Position numbers and translations under genes: made by a program
DNA from: Procambarus clarkii
Lineage: Eukaryota > Arthropoda > Malacostraca > Decapoda > Cambaridae
Assembly (NCBI RefSeq): GCF_040958095.1
Contig: NC_091175.1
Location: forward strand, 21,066,503 to 21,130,502
Direction of reading: 5' to 3'
DNA length: 64,000 nt
Shown here: piece after piece, positions 11,246 through 22,789 of the stretch
Numbering within the stretch: position 1 is the first letter of the stretch
Layout of the letters: each line of letters opens with the position of its first letter
Notes under the pieces: generated by a model
What the model saw: the letters and a program-made list of their open reading frames with translations, nothing else
The model's database searches: none
Told to the model about the DNA's origin: nothing

Positions 11246-11879
11246 GCAGAACTAATTAAACACTGATACAGCCAGGTCAAGCTAGTGATAGGGAGGCACT
11301 GGAGAATTACTTAACCCCTGCTTTGACATAGCACATGCATAGCTTTGCATAAAAAAGCTTTAACCACCGTGCTGCGCCGAGTTTATTGTGAAATTCCCCC
11401 GGTGCGCATGAAATAAAGTGTTCCCCCAAAATTCTTTTTTCTTTGTAAAATGATAAATTCCCTTCCCTGAACATGTCTATGTAAAAATAAATACCAAATT
11501 CCACTTACTTTGGCTGTGGGGATGTGGACAAGGTGCACTGTGACGTCATCAGGGCCTAGTCGCCCGTGCATGAATCGCCCAGACACGGTCGCGCAGGCCA
11601 TTCAAGCACCGGGTGTTGCCACAAATATATTTTCAATTATTTGTTTTATGTAGTTCCAACGTGGTTTTATTTTTTTTTATCGTATATGATGCATATTTGT
11701 GTCCTTTACAATATGTATACAGTAGAACGTTTATAATGTTCCCTGGAACTGTGATACATGTGTCAGTAATGTGTCCACAATAAATGTTTATTGTCGCAAT
11801 ATTACCTGTTAAAAATTCACTAAAATTACAATATGTACAGTTTCACACACTATTTACACAGTAACACACTTTATTACAC
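11246..11879. other. Intronic spacer without a recognised feature
   Basis: AT-rich sequence of RBFA intron 5. No convincing coding sequence or repeat was recognised. Confidence 0.4.
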
Positions 11880-14485
11880 ACTCAGAATCAGGATGATAAC
11901 CTGATAATTGTAAATACCTACAGCCCACCAGCAAGCAACACGTGGACAAAGGAAGAACTGGATGACAAACGAGAGGGCCTCATAATGGTCATGAGAGATA
12001 TTATTGTACAAGCAGATAAAGATAAATCACGACTGTTGATACTGGGGGACTTCAACTTTAGAGCAATAGACTGGGAGGCCTATGAAGCAAGAACGGAGGA
12101 CTTTTGGACATGCAGATTTGTGAACCTCATTCTGGAGACATTCTTGTATCAACACATAAAGCAAGCCACAAGAATGAGGGAAGGAGATATACCGTCAGTA
12201 CTGGATCTAGTATTCACCAGGAAAGAAGAAGAGATTTTTGACATCCAGTACCTTCCTCCCTTGGGAAAGAGTGATCACGTCCTGTTAGACATTAAATATG
12301 CTTTAAGATATCATCTAGAAGAAAATGGGGACATTGAAACAGTTGATAAACTCGATTTAAAGAGAGGCAACTATGGGGAACTTCAAAATTTTTTTAATGA
12401 GTGTAATTGGACAGAATTGTTGCTAGGCAGGGAAGTAAATGAAATGTATGCCAAATTTTTAAAACTATACGAGGAAGGCACACAAACATTCATACCAAAA
12501 CAGAGATGCAGGACCAGAAAACAGGATTGGTTCGACAGAAATTGTGAGAGGGCAAGAGACCAAAAGACACAAAAATGGAATCAGTATAGGAAGAGGCCAA
12601 ACCCCCAAACATACCAGCGATACAAAGATGCGAGAAACAATTATACAGCAGTAAGGAGAGAGGCAGAAAGAAATTTTGAAAAAGGGATAGCAGATAAATG
12701 TAAAACAGAACCGGGCCTATTCTACAAATTCATAAACAACAAATTGCAGGTAAAGGATAATATCCAGAGGTTGGAAATGGGAAACAGATTCACGGAAAAT
12801 GAAAAGGAAATGTGTGAAACATTAAATGAAAAGTTCCAAAGTGTGTTTGTACAAAATGAAATCTTCAGAGAACCAGACACAATAAGAATTCCAGAGAACA
12901 ACATAGAGCGGATAGAGGTGTCTAGAGATGAAGTGGAAAATATGCTAAAGGAGCTCGGGAGGAACAAAGCAGCTGGCCCAGATGGCGTTTCACCATGGGT
13001 TCTGAGAGAATGTGCATCTGAGCTCAGCATTCCACTTCACCTGATCTTTCAGGCATCCCTGTGTACAGGAATCGTAGCAGACGTGTGGAAACAGGCTAAC
13101 ATAGTTCCAATCTACAAAAGTGGCAGCAGGGAAGACCCCCTCAATTATAGACCTGTATCATTGACAAGTGTAATAGTGAAAGTATTGGAAAAGCTAATCA
13201 AAACTAAATGGGTAGAACACCTGGAGAGAAATGATATAATATCAGACAGACAGTATGGTTTTCGATCAGGAAGATCCTGTGTATCGAATTTACTCAGTTT
13301 CTATGATCGGGCCACAGAGATATTACAGGAAAGAGATGGCTGGGTTGACTGCATCTATCTGGACCTAAAAAAGGCTTTCGACAGAGTTCCACATAAGAGG
13401 TTGTTCTGGAAACTGGAAAATATTGGAGGGGTGACAGGTAAGCTTCTATCATGGATGAAAAATTTTCTGACTGATAGAAAAATGAGGGCAGTAATCAGAG
13501 GCAATGTATCGGAATGGAGAAATGTCACAAGTGGAGTACCACAGGGTTCAGTTCTTGCACCAGTGATGTTTATTGTGTACATAAATGATCTACCAGTTGG
13601 TATACAGAATTATATGAACATGTTTGCTGATGATGCTAAGATAATAGGAAGGATAAGAAATTTAGATGATTGTCATGCCCTTCAAGAAGACCTGGACAAA
13701 ATAAGTATATGGAGCACCACTTGGCAAATGGAATTTAATGTTAATAAATGTCATGTTATGGAATGTGGAATAGGAGAACATAGACCCCACACAACCTATA
13801 TATTATGTGAGAAATCTTTAAAGAATTCTGATAAAGAAAGAGATCTAGGAGTGGTTCTAGATAGAAAACTATCACCTGAGGACCACATTAAGAATATTGT
13901 GCAAGGAGCCTATGCAATGCTTTCTAACTTCAGAATTGCATTTAAATACATGGATGGCGATATACTAAAGAAATTGTTCATGACTTTTGTTAGGCCAAAG
14001 CTAGAATATGCAGCTGTTGTGTGGTGCCCATATCTTAAGAAGCACATCAACAAACTGGAAAAGGTGCAAAGACATGCTACTAAGTGGCTCCCAGAACTGA
14101 AGGGCAAGAGCTACGAGGAGAGGTTAGAAGCATTAAATATGCGAAAACTAGAAGACAGAAGAAAAAGAGGTGATATGATCACTACGTACAAAATAGTAAC
14201 AGGAATTGATAAAATCGACAGGGAAGACTTCCTGAGACCTGGAACTTCAAGAACAAGAGGCCATAGATTTAAACTAGCTAAACACAGATGCCGAAGAAAT
14301 ATAAGAAAATTCACCTTCGCAAATAGAGTGGTAGACGGTTGGAACAAGTTAAGTGAGAAGGTGGTGGAGGCCAAGACCGTCAGTAGTTTCAAAGCGTTAT
14401 ATGACAAAGAGTGCTGGGAAGACGGGACACCACGAGCGTAGCTCTCATCCTGTAACTACACTTAGGTAATTACACTTAGGTAATT
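11880..14485 (+). mobile_element. CR1-like LINE, 5'-truncated
   Basis: The copy begins within the endonuclease (the frame is open back to about 11880) and ends with tandem ACTTAGGTAATTAC repeats at about 14460-14485. Short terminal tandem repeats instead of poly(A) are usual for CR1-type LINEs. The stop-to-tail segment (GGGACACCACGAGCGTAGCT...) is repeated at 21452-21500. Confidence 0.86.
11985..14441 (+). CDS. LINE ORF2, endonuclease C-terminus plus reverse transcriptase (open frame)
   Basis: The reading frame is uninterrupted for 818 codons, and is open further upstream to about 11880 (NLIIVNTYSPP...), so this ATG is internal and the true N-terminus is lost. The endonuclease part shows LLILGDFNFRAIDW (residues ~16-30) and GKSDHVLLDIKY (~95). 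RT has KAAGPDGVSPWVL, YRPVSLTS, YGFRSGRSC, YLDLKKAFDRVPH, SGVPQGSVLAP and the catalytic FADD at about residues 547-550. The C-terminus has SYEERLEALNM and a final FANRVVDGWNKL-type segment. There is no RNase H. It lies antisense in RBFA intron 5. The intact frame suggests a young insertion, but 5' truncation makes autonomous mobility unlikely. Confidence 0.88.
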   Translation: MVMRDIIVQADKDKSRLLILGDFNFRAIDWEAYEARTEDFWTCRFVNLILETFLYQHIKQATRMREGDIPSVLDLVFTRKEEEIFDIQYLPPLGKSDHVLLDIKYALRYHLEENGDIETVDKLDLKRGNYGELQNFFNECNWTELLLGREVNEMYAKFLKLYEEGTQTFIPKQRCRTRKQDWFDRNCERARDQKTQKWNQYRKRPNPQTYQRYKDARNNYTAVRREAERNFEKGIADKCKTEPGLFYKFINNKLQVKDNIQRLEMGNRFTENEKEMCETLNEKFQSVFVQNEIFREPDTIRIPENNIERIEVSRDEVENMLKELGRNKAAGPDGVSPWVLRECASELSIPLHLIFQASLCTGIVADVWKQANIVPIYKSGSREDPLNYRPVSLTSVIVKVLEKLIKTKWVEHLERNDIISDRQYGFRSGRSCVSNLLSFYDRATEILQERDGWVDCIYLDLKKAFDRVPHKRLFWKLENIGGVTGKLLSWMKNFLTDRKMRAVIRGNVSEWRNVTSGVPQGSVLAPVMFIVYINDLPVGIQNYMNMFADDAKIIGRIRNLDDCHALQEDLDKISIWSTTWQMEFNVNKCHVMECGIGEHRPHTTYILCEKSLKNSDKERDLGVVLDRKLSPEDHIKNIVQGAYAMLSNFRIAFKYMDGDILKKLFMTFVRPKLEYAAVVWCPYLKKHINKLEKVQRHATKWLPELKGKSYEERLEALNMRKLEDRRKRGDMITTYKIVTGIDKIDREDFLRPGTSRTRGHRFKLAKHRCRRNIRKFTFANRVVDGWNKLSEKVVEAKTVSSFKALYDKECWEDGTPRA

Positions 14486-15479
14486 ACTCAGTACTTCGGA
14501 AGTGAGTAATAATCAATGAAGTAGCCCATGGTACACAGCGCGACTTTGCTCTCAGTGCCCCAGGTACAGATAAATTTTCGCTTCCTGTTTCTTCATTCTG
14601 TGTGCTTGCAAATAACGCACTCACGTACACCCTTGGCTTTAGTACTTGTAGGTTGTATGTACCCAAGCTTGTAAAACATAAGGTAGTATTGAAAAAGATT
14701 ATAGGAAGCGATCAATTTGTAAGGTAGTCTTGAAAAGATCGCTTTGTATGGTCCCACACAGGAAGAGATTCAGCTTACCTCAAGAGTGTCCGTCAGTCAG
14801 AAAGAGATTCAACCAGCTTTAAAGAGTGTCCGTCAGTTAGGAAGAGATTCAGGTATTCTTGAAAATATCTATGGAAAACACCCTCATGGAAGCCGCTAAC
14901 ACTGTTTATCTATGTTATTTGTATCAGATGCATCATCCCTGAATGCAGAAAACGATTCATCTATGTATCATCTAAATAAATTGTAGATAGCATAGGATTG
15001 CAAGGGTGACGCTCAGAGCTACAACTGGATACGCTTGCTGTATCGTCCTCATAGGTGCTGTATCACTTGCATCTGACCTTTGTGTTAGGTCCTTATTGTG
15101 CCTAGCTTCACCAATATTATGACCCTTATGTTCTTCAAACAATAAGGTTTGAATTTCACCGACAGAGCGTTATCTTTCAACACCGCGTCGAACAGGTGTT
15201 TGGGAGCCAGGAGGCGTGTGCGCCACCCATGGCTGCTCATTCAGTACTAACCCAGCCAGCAGCCCTAGGGCATTTTGGGAATTTTTTCCAAAATGGCTGC
15301 TTCTCACTGGAGGTCCTAGGAGTCCATTTCGTACACAACCAATCTCATACATATTTAGAATTGGTACCGAAAAATCAAAGAGTTTTCTCGGTTGGTGCAG
15401 TTTCCCGCCGACCGAGAATAAATCAGTTGGTGCAGTTAACACTTTAGTGCGCTCGGCACTCCTGGAAAAAAAAAGCGCG
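14486..15479. other. Intronic spacer with a short tandem repeat
   Basis: Positions about 14762-14852 hold two to three imperfect copies of a ~38-bp unit containing AAGAGATTCA and GAGTGTCCGTCAGT. The rest of 14486-15180 shows nothing recognisable. 15190-15460 has the feel of a dispersed repeat, but I have no second copy in the window to prove it. Confidence 0.5.
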
Positions 15480-16440
15480 GCGTTCTGGGCGCTCAAGCGT
15501 AAACACAAAAAAGTGTATAATCTTTTCACGCTCCTAACATCAATTCTCGAGCTACGTTTTTCATTTTGGTATCACTGCGCTGGCAATAAAATTCTCTACA
15601 AGATCATATGCATAAAATGTCACCAAAGCATTTGCTATCCCACCACGAAGTAAATAAACACGAAGATGACTCGCCGTGACAGCCAAACAGGAAGTAAATG
15701 TTCATAATCTTTCGTTTGTTGCCAGCCTCACAGTCATCCTACAGCGCTTATTTTGATATCACTGAACTCGCAATAAAATTCCCCACCCAGACATATGCCT
15801 ATCAATGTCTAATTATGGTAGGGGTGACCCGCACGAGTGTGGGAACTGGGCGAAGCGTTAGCCGTGATTTCAGCAGCGACGACACTGTTGTGATGCAGCG
15901 CTTTGAAAGTTTATACTTATTTCACTGTCCTGACATTATTTCTCGAGCTACGTATTTCATTTTTATAGCAATGTGTTCGCAATAGAAAGTTCTATAAGAA
16001 CATGGGTAGAATTGGCCAACAGAGCGTCAAGTAAATTTGCGGCGAATAAAATCTTACGCGTGTTTGTACCCGTGAGCGTAAAATGTTTTTACTTTGCTCA
16101 TGTTTTTCAAGTTTATACTTGTTTCACACCGTTTTTTTTGTTTGTATAGTGTTCGGAATAAAATTCTCTACACAGACATATGCATATAAATGTAGAATCA
16201 TGATCGCGGCCAACACAAGAGAGTGTGGAGTGGGCGATTACCCTCGTGTCACCAACTCAATAGTCTCTCCTCTAAGTTACAATACATTGCCGTTTTCTCA
16301 AATAGGCACTGTGCCAATTAGAGAAAACGGAAATTTAATGGCAAACATATTCATACAAACCCCAAGTCGATCGAGTAGTATATACCCACTATAACACGGA
16401 CCGTAAATGTACGCCGTGATCCGACAAGCGCTTAAATAAA
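15480..16440. repeat. Dispersed repeat with ~200-bp internal periodicity, copy 1
   Basis: Motifs recur at about 200-bp spacing: TTCTCGAGCTACGT, then TTTCATTTTGGTATCA, then GCAATAAAATTCTCTACA, then ACATATGC. Instances fall near 15545, 15735, 15945 and 16130. A related block lies at 48935-49625. No coding sequence is convincing. The pattern fits a decayed, composite satellite-like repeat. Confidence 0.65.
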
Positions 16441-16589
16441 CCGCCCGTACATCCATGTGAAGATCTCAGAAAAGTGTTAATTGGTTAAGTACTGTATCGG
16501 GAATGATTCACCAATTCGGAAAGTTGGACAAGAAATGTGTACTGTACCGAGAAAGGAAAGAAAAGAGGATGATAAACCGTGGGACGAGA
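16441..16589. other. Spacer before the DIRS fragment
   Basis: No recognisable feature. Confidence 0.3.
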
Positions 16590-18433
16590 GACCCCTACAA
16601 AAGTGGGGTCAAATGGGGTCCAAGTCCCCAAATCGACTCCTCCCCAGCCCCGGGGTCCTCCACATCAGGACCCGGACCAGAGCAGTCCTCCACACCCTCT
16701 GCCCCTAAAGAAAAGGCAGTCCTGGGAAAATGCTGAGAAGAGGGACTGCTGGTAAGACCTGGAAGCCTCCTTGAGGAACAGGCTCGAATGCCTCCATTGC
16801 ACAACCCAGATGGGGCAGTCCCTGAAGCCACCTGGGTCTCATCTTCATCTAAACCCTGCCCCGACTTTGAAACCCTCAGACGTTTAGGAACTGGAAGCGA
16901 AGGAAGGGATGGGGGGGAGGGGGAAGCAGGACGAACAACACCAACCAGGGAAGGTCTAGGAAGCGCGGACAAAACCAAAGTTGAAGCGACGCCCCCAAGT
17001 CCGGGTCCCTATAACCCAAATGGAGCAGCCTTGGGGCATCTGGGTGGGCAACCAATCTAGCACCCTGCAGCAACCTATACCTAGCATGCAGCGCCAAAGC
17101 CGCCTGTACCCCAAACATCAGAATCAGGAGAGTGGGTGAACTGTAGTACGAGCAAGGAACAGGACTCGAAAGACTCCAGGTCAAAGGTGTCATTGACCCA
17201 GCAGGCAGCATGGTGGAGGCAAACCTGTTGAGTGTCACCCTGAGACAAGGGGGGGACAGAGCAACCATCAAACTAGCACTCGGCAAACTCGAACCCAGAG
17301 GATGCAGCCATAGGTCAAAGAGCCCCAATGGACTTTTTCAGGGCCCTTATGCTGATTGCTAAGGGAAACCCAGGCAAGCTATTGCTAACCGGTTGGACCC
17401 AAACTACCAAGAGACCTGCTAAAAATCTGAACCCCTGCGATGTGTACAAGCACAGGGGCCTAGCGGAGGACCACCAATACAACAATAGGTAGACACAACC
17501 AAAGGGAAAGACCCTCACCAGGCAAAGCAAACAAAAAGAAAAAGAAAATCCTATGAAAGCACGTCTCCAGGAAGAACAGAACCCGCCACTGTGTAATGGG
17601 AGACAAGCTGCACAATACCTTGCCAGCAACCAGCAATGACACCACTCCCTACCCAATGTCAAACAGGAACCACAACAACCCCAGCTGACCCAAAGGGTGG
17701 GCAATTGCCGGGCAGCAAAAGACCCCTATGGGAGCGGTTCCCGAATGCCCTGTGGAAGATAACCCCAAGACGCAAGGGCAGTACTTAGGAACTGAATGCT
17801 GTAGTGGCCAGCACGGTGTAGTGATGGTGGCGGTGGGGGTTACTGCATCACTAATGTAGTTAGTGACATTTGCTTGTTTGCTTGTATTAGTTTGGAAGTT
17901 CTGCCTCCCTGTTCAGTATTTAGGTAGCAATTTTTACCATATGAGGTTATGAGGTTGTTTTGTTACGCCTACCTTTCTGGGTGCTAAACCCCAGTCGATG
18001 GCAGACATGGAATACTTCCAAACACATGGGGGTTTCCATAGGCCATTGCTCCTCGTGGCAAGGGGCAAGGTTCTGGTTCATGGTCCCCAGAATGCAAGAA
18101 CTCCCATTAGGGAGCCGGTCGGCTGAGGGAACAGCACGCTGGACTTGTGATCCTGTGGTCCCGGGTTCGATCCCAGGCGCCGGCGAGAAACAATGGGCAG
18201 AGTTTCTTTCACCCTATGCCTCTGTTACCTAGCAGTAAAATAGGTACCTGGGTGTTAGTCAGCTGTCACGGGCTGCTTCCTGGGGGTGGAGGCCTGGTCG
18301 AGGACCAGGCCGCGGGGACACTAAAAAGCCCCGAAATCATCTCAAGATAACCTCAAGACTGATGCAATGGTCTAACACACACACACACATCAGCCCGGTA
18401 AACTCCGGGGAGCCGACGGGGCTCCCGACAGAA
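16590..18433 (-). mobile_element. DIRS-type fragment: Gag N-terminal part, leader and ITR
   Basis: Minus strand. The ITR lies at the right end (about 17950-18433, GGAGCCGACGGGGCTCCCGACAG) and is interrupted by a SINE at 18110-18357. Decayed Gag-like sequence runs from about 17330 to 16595; its shifted frames contain counterparts of the CEFEGC...H..C finger, the RLVAHPDAPRLLHLGYRDPD segment and the PKRLRVSKSGQGLD segment of the element at 41-47.5 kb. Everything downstream of this Gag portion is absent. Confidence 0.78.
18110..18357 (+). mobile_element. tRNA-headed SINE, copy B
   Basis: A well-preserved copy: GGGAGCCGGTCGGCTGAG start, GGTTCGATCCCAGG B box, CTAGCAGTAAAATAGGTACC body, AGGCCTGGTCGAGGACCAGG and CTCAAGATAACCTCAAG tail. 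It sits inside the DIRS ITR at 17950-18433, between AAGAACTCCCATTA and ACTGATGC, which are adjacent in other ITR copies. Confidence 0.9.
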
Positions 18434-20045
18434 ATAGATGAAGTTGCAAGGAATAACCACAGTGGTTAAAACTAGGAAATACCATCACAAATCCGATGTG
18501 AGCATCATATAAAGAGTTGTGAGTACAGTATAAGTAGGATCAGAGCCCTCATAGATGGAGGATAGCTCTTGTAAATAACAAAGGTAAAACTTCATTGGTA
18601 ATGTTGAATTTTGTTCTAGCAAAATACATGCAGTATGCTACAATAAACAATAATGTCACTTGCCTTTGGCCACATTAATGCTACCTGTGGCCACACCCAC
18701 ACTAGTGTCTCCTACCTGTGGCCACACCCAGATTACCTGTGGCCACACCCAGATTACCTGTGGCCACACCCACACTAGAGTCACCTACCTGTGGCCACAC
18801 CCACACTAGTGTCACCTACCTGTGGCCACACCCACACTAGTGTCACCTACCTGTGGCCACACCCACACTAGTGTCGCCTACCTGTGGCCACACCCACACT
18901 AGTCACCTACCTGTGGTCACACCCACACTAGTGTCACCTACCTGTGGCCACACCCACACTAGTGTCACCTACCTGTGGCCACACCCACACTAGTGTCACC
19001 TACCTGTGGCCACACCCACACTAGTGTCACCTACCTGTGGCCACACCCACACTAGTGTCACCTACCTGTGGCCACACCCACACTAGTGTCACCTACCTGT
19101 GGCCACACCCACACTAGTCACCTACCTGTGGCCACACCCACACTAGTCACCTGTGGCCACACCCACACTAGTCACCTACCTGTGGCCACACCCACACTAG
19201 TCACCTACCTGTGGCCACACCCACACTAGTGTCACCTACCTGTGGCCACACCCACACTAGAGTCACCTACCTGTGGCCACACCCACACTAGAGTCACCTA
19301 CCTGTGGCCACACCCACACTAGTGTCACCTACCTGTGGCCACACCCACACTAGTGTCACCTACCTGTGGCCACACCCACACTAGTCACCTACCTGTGGCC
19401 ACACCCACACTAGTGTCACCTACCTGTGGCCACACCCACACTAGAGTCACCTACCTGTGGCCACACCCACACTAGTGTCACCTACCTGTGGCCACACCCA
19501 CACTAGTCACCTGTGGCCACACCCACACTAGTCACCTACCTGTGGCCACACCCACACTAGAGTCACCTACCTGTGGCCACACCCACACTAGTGTCACCTA
19601 CCTGTGGCCACACCCACACTAGAGTCACCTACCTGTGGCCACACCCACACTAGTGTCACCTACCTGTGGCCACACCCACACTAGAGTCACCTACCTGTGG
19701 CCACACCCACACTAGTGTCACCTACCTGTGGCCACACCCACACTAGTCACCTGTGGCCACACCCACACTAGTCACCTACCTGTGGCCACACCCACACTAG
19801 TCACCTACCTGTGGCCACACCCACACTAGTATCACCTACCTGTGGCCACACCCACACTAGTCACCTACCTGTGGCCACACCCACACTAGAGTCACCTACC
19901 TGTGGCCACACCCACACTAGTGTCACCTACCTGTGGCCACACCCACACTAGTGTCACCTACCTGTGGCCACACCCACACTAGTGTCACCTACCTGTGGCC
20001 ACACCCACACTAGTGTCACCTACCTGTGGCCACACCCACACTAGT

Positions 20046-21220
20046 ATCACCTACCTGTGGCCACACCCACACTAGTCACCTACCTGTGGCCACACCCACA
20101 CTAGAGTCACCTACCTGTGGCCACACCCACACTAGTGTCACCTACCTGTGGCCACACCCACACTAGTGTCACCTACCTGTGGCCACACCCACACTAGTGT
20201 CACCTACCTGTGGCCACACCCACACTAGTGTCACCTACCTGTGGCCACACCCACACTAGAGTCACCTACCTGTGGCCACACCCACACTAGTGTCACCTAC
20301 CTGTGGCCACACCCACACTAGTGTCACCTACCTGTGGCCACACCCACACTAGTGTCACCTACCTGTGGCCACACCCACACTAGTGTCACCTACCTATGGC
20401 CACACCCACACTAGTGTCACCTACCTGTGGCCACACCCACAGTAGTGTCACCTACCTGTGGCCACACCCACACTAGTGTCACCTACCTGTGGCCACACCC
20501 ACACTAGTGTCACCTACCTGTGGCCACACCCACACTAGTGTCACCTACCTGTGGCCACACCCACACTAGTGTCACCTACCTGTGGCCACACCCACACTAG
20601 TGTCACCTACCTGTGGCCACACCCACACTAGTATCACCTACCTGTGGCCACACCCACACTAGTCACCTACCTGTGGCCACACCCACACTAGAGTCACCTA
20701 CCTGTGGCCACACCCACACTAGTGTCACCTACCTGTGGCCACACCCACACTAGTGTCACCTACCTGTGGCCACACCCACACTAGTGTCACCTACCTGTGG
20801 CCACACCCACACTAGTGTCACCTACCTGTGGCCACACCCACACTAGAGTCACCTACCTGTGGCCACACCCACACTAGTGTCACCTACCTGTGGCCACACC
20901 CACACTAGTGTCACCTACCTGTGGCCACACCCACACTAGTGTCACCTACCTGTGGCCACACCCACACTAGTGTCACCTACCTATGGCCACACCCACACTA
21001 GTGTCACCTACCTGTGGCCACACCCACAGTAGTGTCACCTACCTGTGGCCACACCCACACTAGTGTCACCTACCTGTGGCCACACCCACACTAGTGTCAC
21101 CTACCTGTGGCCACACCCACACTAGTGTCACCTACCTGTGGCCACACCCACACTAGTGTCACCTACCTGTGGCCACACCCACACTAGTGTCACCTACCTG
21201 TGGCCACACCCACAGTAGTG
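20046..21220. repeat. Higher-order duplication (587-bp period) within the 31-bp array
   Basis: Rare variants recur with the same 587-bp offset: TAGTATC at 20046 and 20633, CCTATGG at 20396 and 20983, and CAGTAG at 20441 and 21028. A block of about 19 units has therefore been duplicated as a whole. Confidence 0.88.
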
Positions 21221-21340
21221 TCACCTAACTGTGGCCACACCCACAGTAGTGTCACCTACCTGTGGCCACACCCACACTAGTGTCACCTACCTGTGGCCAC
21301 ACCCACACTAGTGTCACCTACCTGTGGCCACACCCACACT

Positions 21341-21530
21341 ATAAAAGGAGTTAGTAAACAGTTGATTGACAGTTGAGAGGCGGGCCGAAAGAGCAAAGCT
21401 CAACCTCCGCAAACACAAGTGGGTGAATACAACTAGGTGAATACACACACACGGGACACCACGAGCGTAGCTCTCATCCTGTAACTACACTTAGGTAATT
21501 ACAAACAAACACACACACACATTAGTAGTG
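21341..21530 (+). mobile_element. LINE 3'-tail fragments plus CA repeat inside the 31-bp array
   Basis: 21356-21420 matches the LINE 3' UTR at 11176-11240 (GATTGACAGTTGAGAGGCGG...). 21452-21502 matches the LINE end at 14424-14475 (GGGACACCACGAGCGTAGCT, CTTAGGTAATTAC). A (CA)n tract follows. It splits the array into 2.7 kb and 1.0 kb blocks. Confidence 0.85.
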
Positions 21531-22615
21531 TCTCCTACCTGTGGCCACACCCACAGTAGTGTCACCTACCTGTGGCCACACCCACACTAGTGTCACCTAC
21601 CTGTGGCCACACCCACACTAGTGTCACCTACCTGTGGCCACACCCACACTAGTGTCTCCTACCTGTGGCCACACCCACACTAGTGTCACCTACCTGTGGC
21701 CACACCCACAGTAGTGTCACCTACCTGTGGCCACACCCACACTAGTGTCACCTACCTGTGGCCACACCCACACTAGTGTCACCTACCTGTGGCCACACCC
21801 ACACTAGTGTCACCTACCTGTGGCCACACCCACACTAGTGTCACCTACCTGTGGCCACACCCACACTAGTGTCACCTACCTGTGGCCACACCCACACTAG
21901 TGTCACCTACCTGTGGCCACACCCACACTAGTGTCTCCTACCTGTGGCCACACCCACACTAGTGTCACCTACCTGTGGCCACACCCACACTAGTGTCACC
22001 TACCTGTGGCCACACCCACACTAGTGTCTCCTACCTGTGGCCACACCCACAGTAGTGTCACCTGTGGCCACACCCACACTTGTGTCACCTACCTGTGGCC
22101 ACACCCACAGTAGTGTCACCTACCTGTGGCCACACCCACAGTAGTGTCACCTACCTGTGGCCACACCCACACTAGTGTCACCTACCTGTGGCCACACCCA
22201 CACTAGTGTCACCTACCTGTGGCCACACCCACACTAGTGTCACCTACCTGTGGCCACACCCACCGTAGTGTCACCTACCTGTGGCCACACCCACACTAGT
22301 GTCACCTACCTGTGGCCACACCCACACTAGTGTCACCTACCTGTGGCCACACCCACAGTAGTGTCACCTACCTGTGGCCACACCCACACTAGTGTCTCCT
22401 ACCTGTGGCCACACCCACACTAGTGTCACCTACCTGTGGCCACACCCACACTAGTGTCACCTACCTGTGGCCACACCCACTAGTGTCACCTACCTGTGGC
22501 CACACCCACTACGGACCACTTAGTCTGCTATGTTTCCCACTTTCACAAAGCCGCGGTGTTTTTCACTCTCGTGGCAATTTTAGCGGTAAACAAAAAAATA
22601 CAAAAAAAGACTTAC

Positions 22616-22789
22616 CACTCTATAAATGTATTTGGTGTCAACCCCAAACACGTCATTTCTCATTGGTGGTAAGTCAGACGGGAGGACATTTACCGTTTCC
22701 TCATCTGGTAAAGATGGAGAATCCATGGAGATTTTAAGGGCTTCTTCAAATAGATCTTCATTTACAATATCCAGATCATTTATGGTTGC
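22616..22789 (-). CDS. RBFA: RBFA exon 5
   Basis: Acceptor ATATTACAG|GCA is at 22790/22789 and donor GTG|GTAAGT at 22616/22615, a strong donor. The 174 nt are exactly 58 codons in phase 0. They encode an acidic, low-complexity stretch (DLDIVNEDLFEEALKI...) ending with NDVFGVDTKYIYRV, which resembles the G-I-D-x-x-x-x motif in the C-terminal half of animal RBFA. The exon is sandwiched between two tandem arrays: the 31-bp array ends about 105 bp downstream (22510), and the 21-bp array begins 1.2 kb upstream (23983). Confidence 0.84.

Larger units (their letters stand above)
18660..22510. repeat. 31-bp minisatellite array in RBFA intron 5
   Basis: About 120 tandem units of consensus length 31 bp, starting CCTACCTGTGGCCACACCCA and ending with ACTAGTGTCA-type sequence. 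Shorter 28-bp and 25-bp variants lack GTG or TACC. Variant sites include CACTAG/CAGTAG and TAGTGTC/TAGAGTC/TAGTATC. The array is broken at 21341-21530 by a LINE-tail fragment and a CA tract. On the RBFA sense strand each unit reads CCACAGGTAGGTGAC, which resembles a 5' splice site. It lies about 105 bp downstream of exon 5. Confidence 0.97.

Noticed and set aside
18110-18190. A functional tRNA gene (good B box, tRNA-like fold).
   Set aside because: It is the head of a five-copy SINE with a common body and LINE-type tail; the stems are imperfect.
18660-22510. CRISPR-like array.
   Set aside because: Units are contiguous tandem copies without unique spacers, in an evidently eukaryotic intron.
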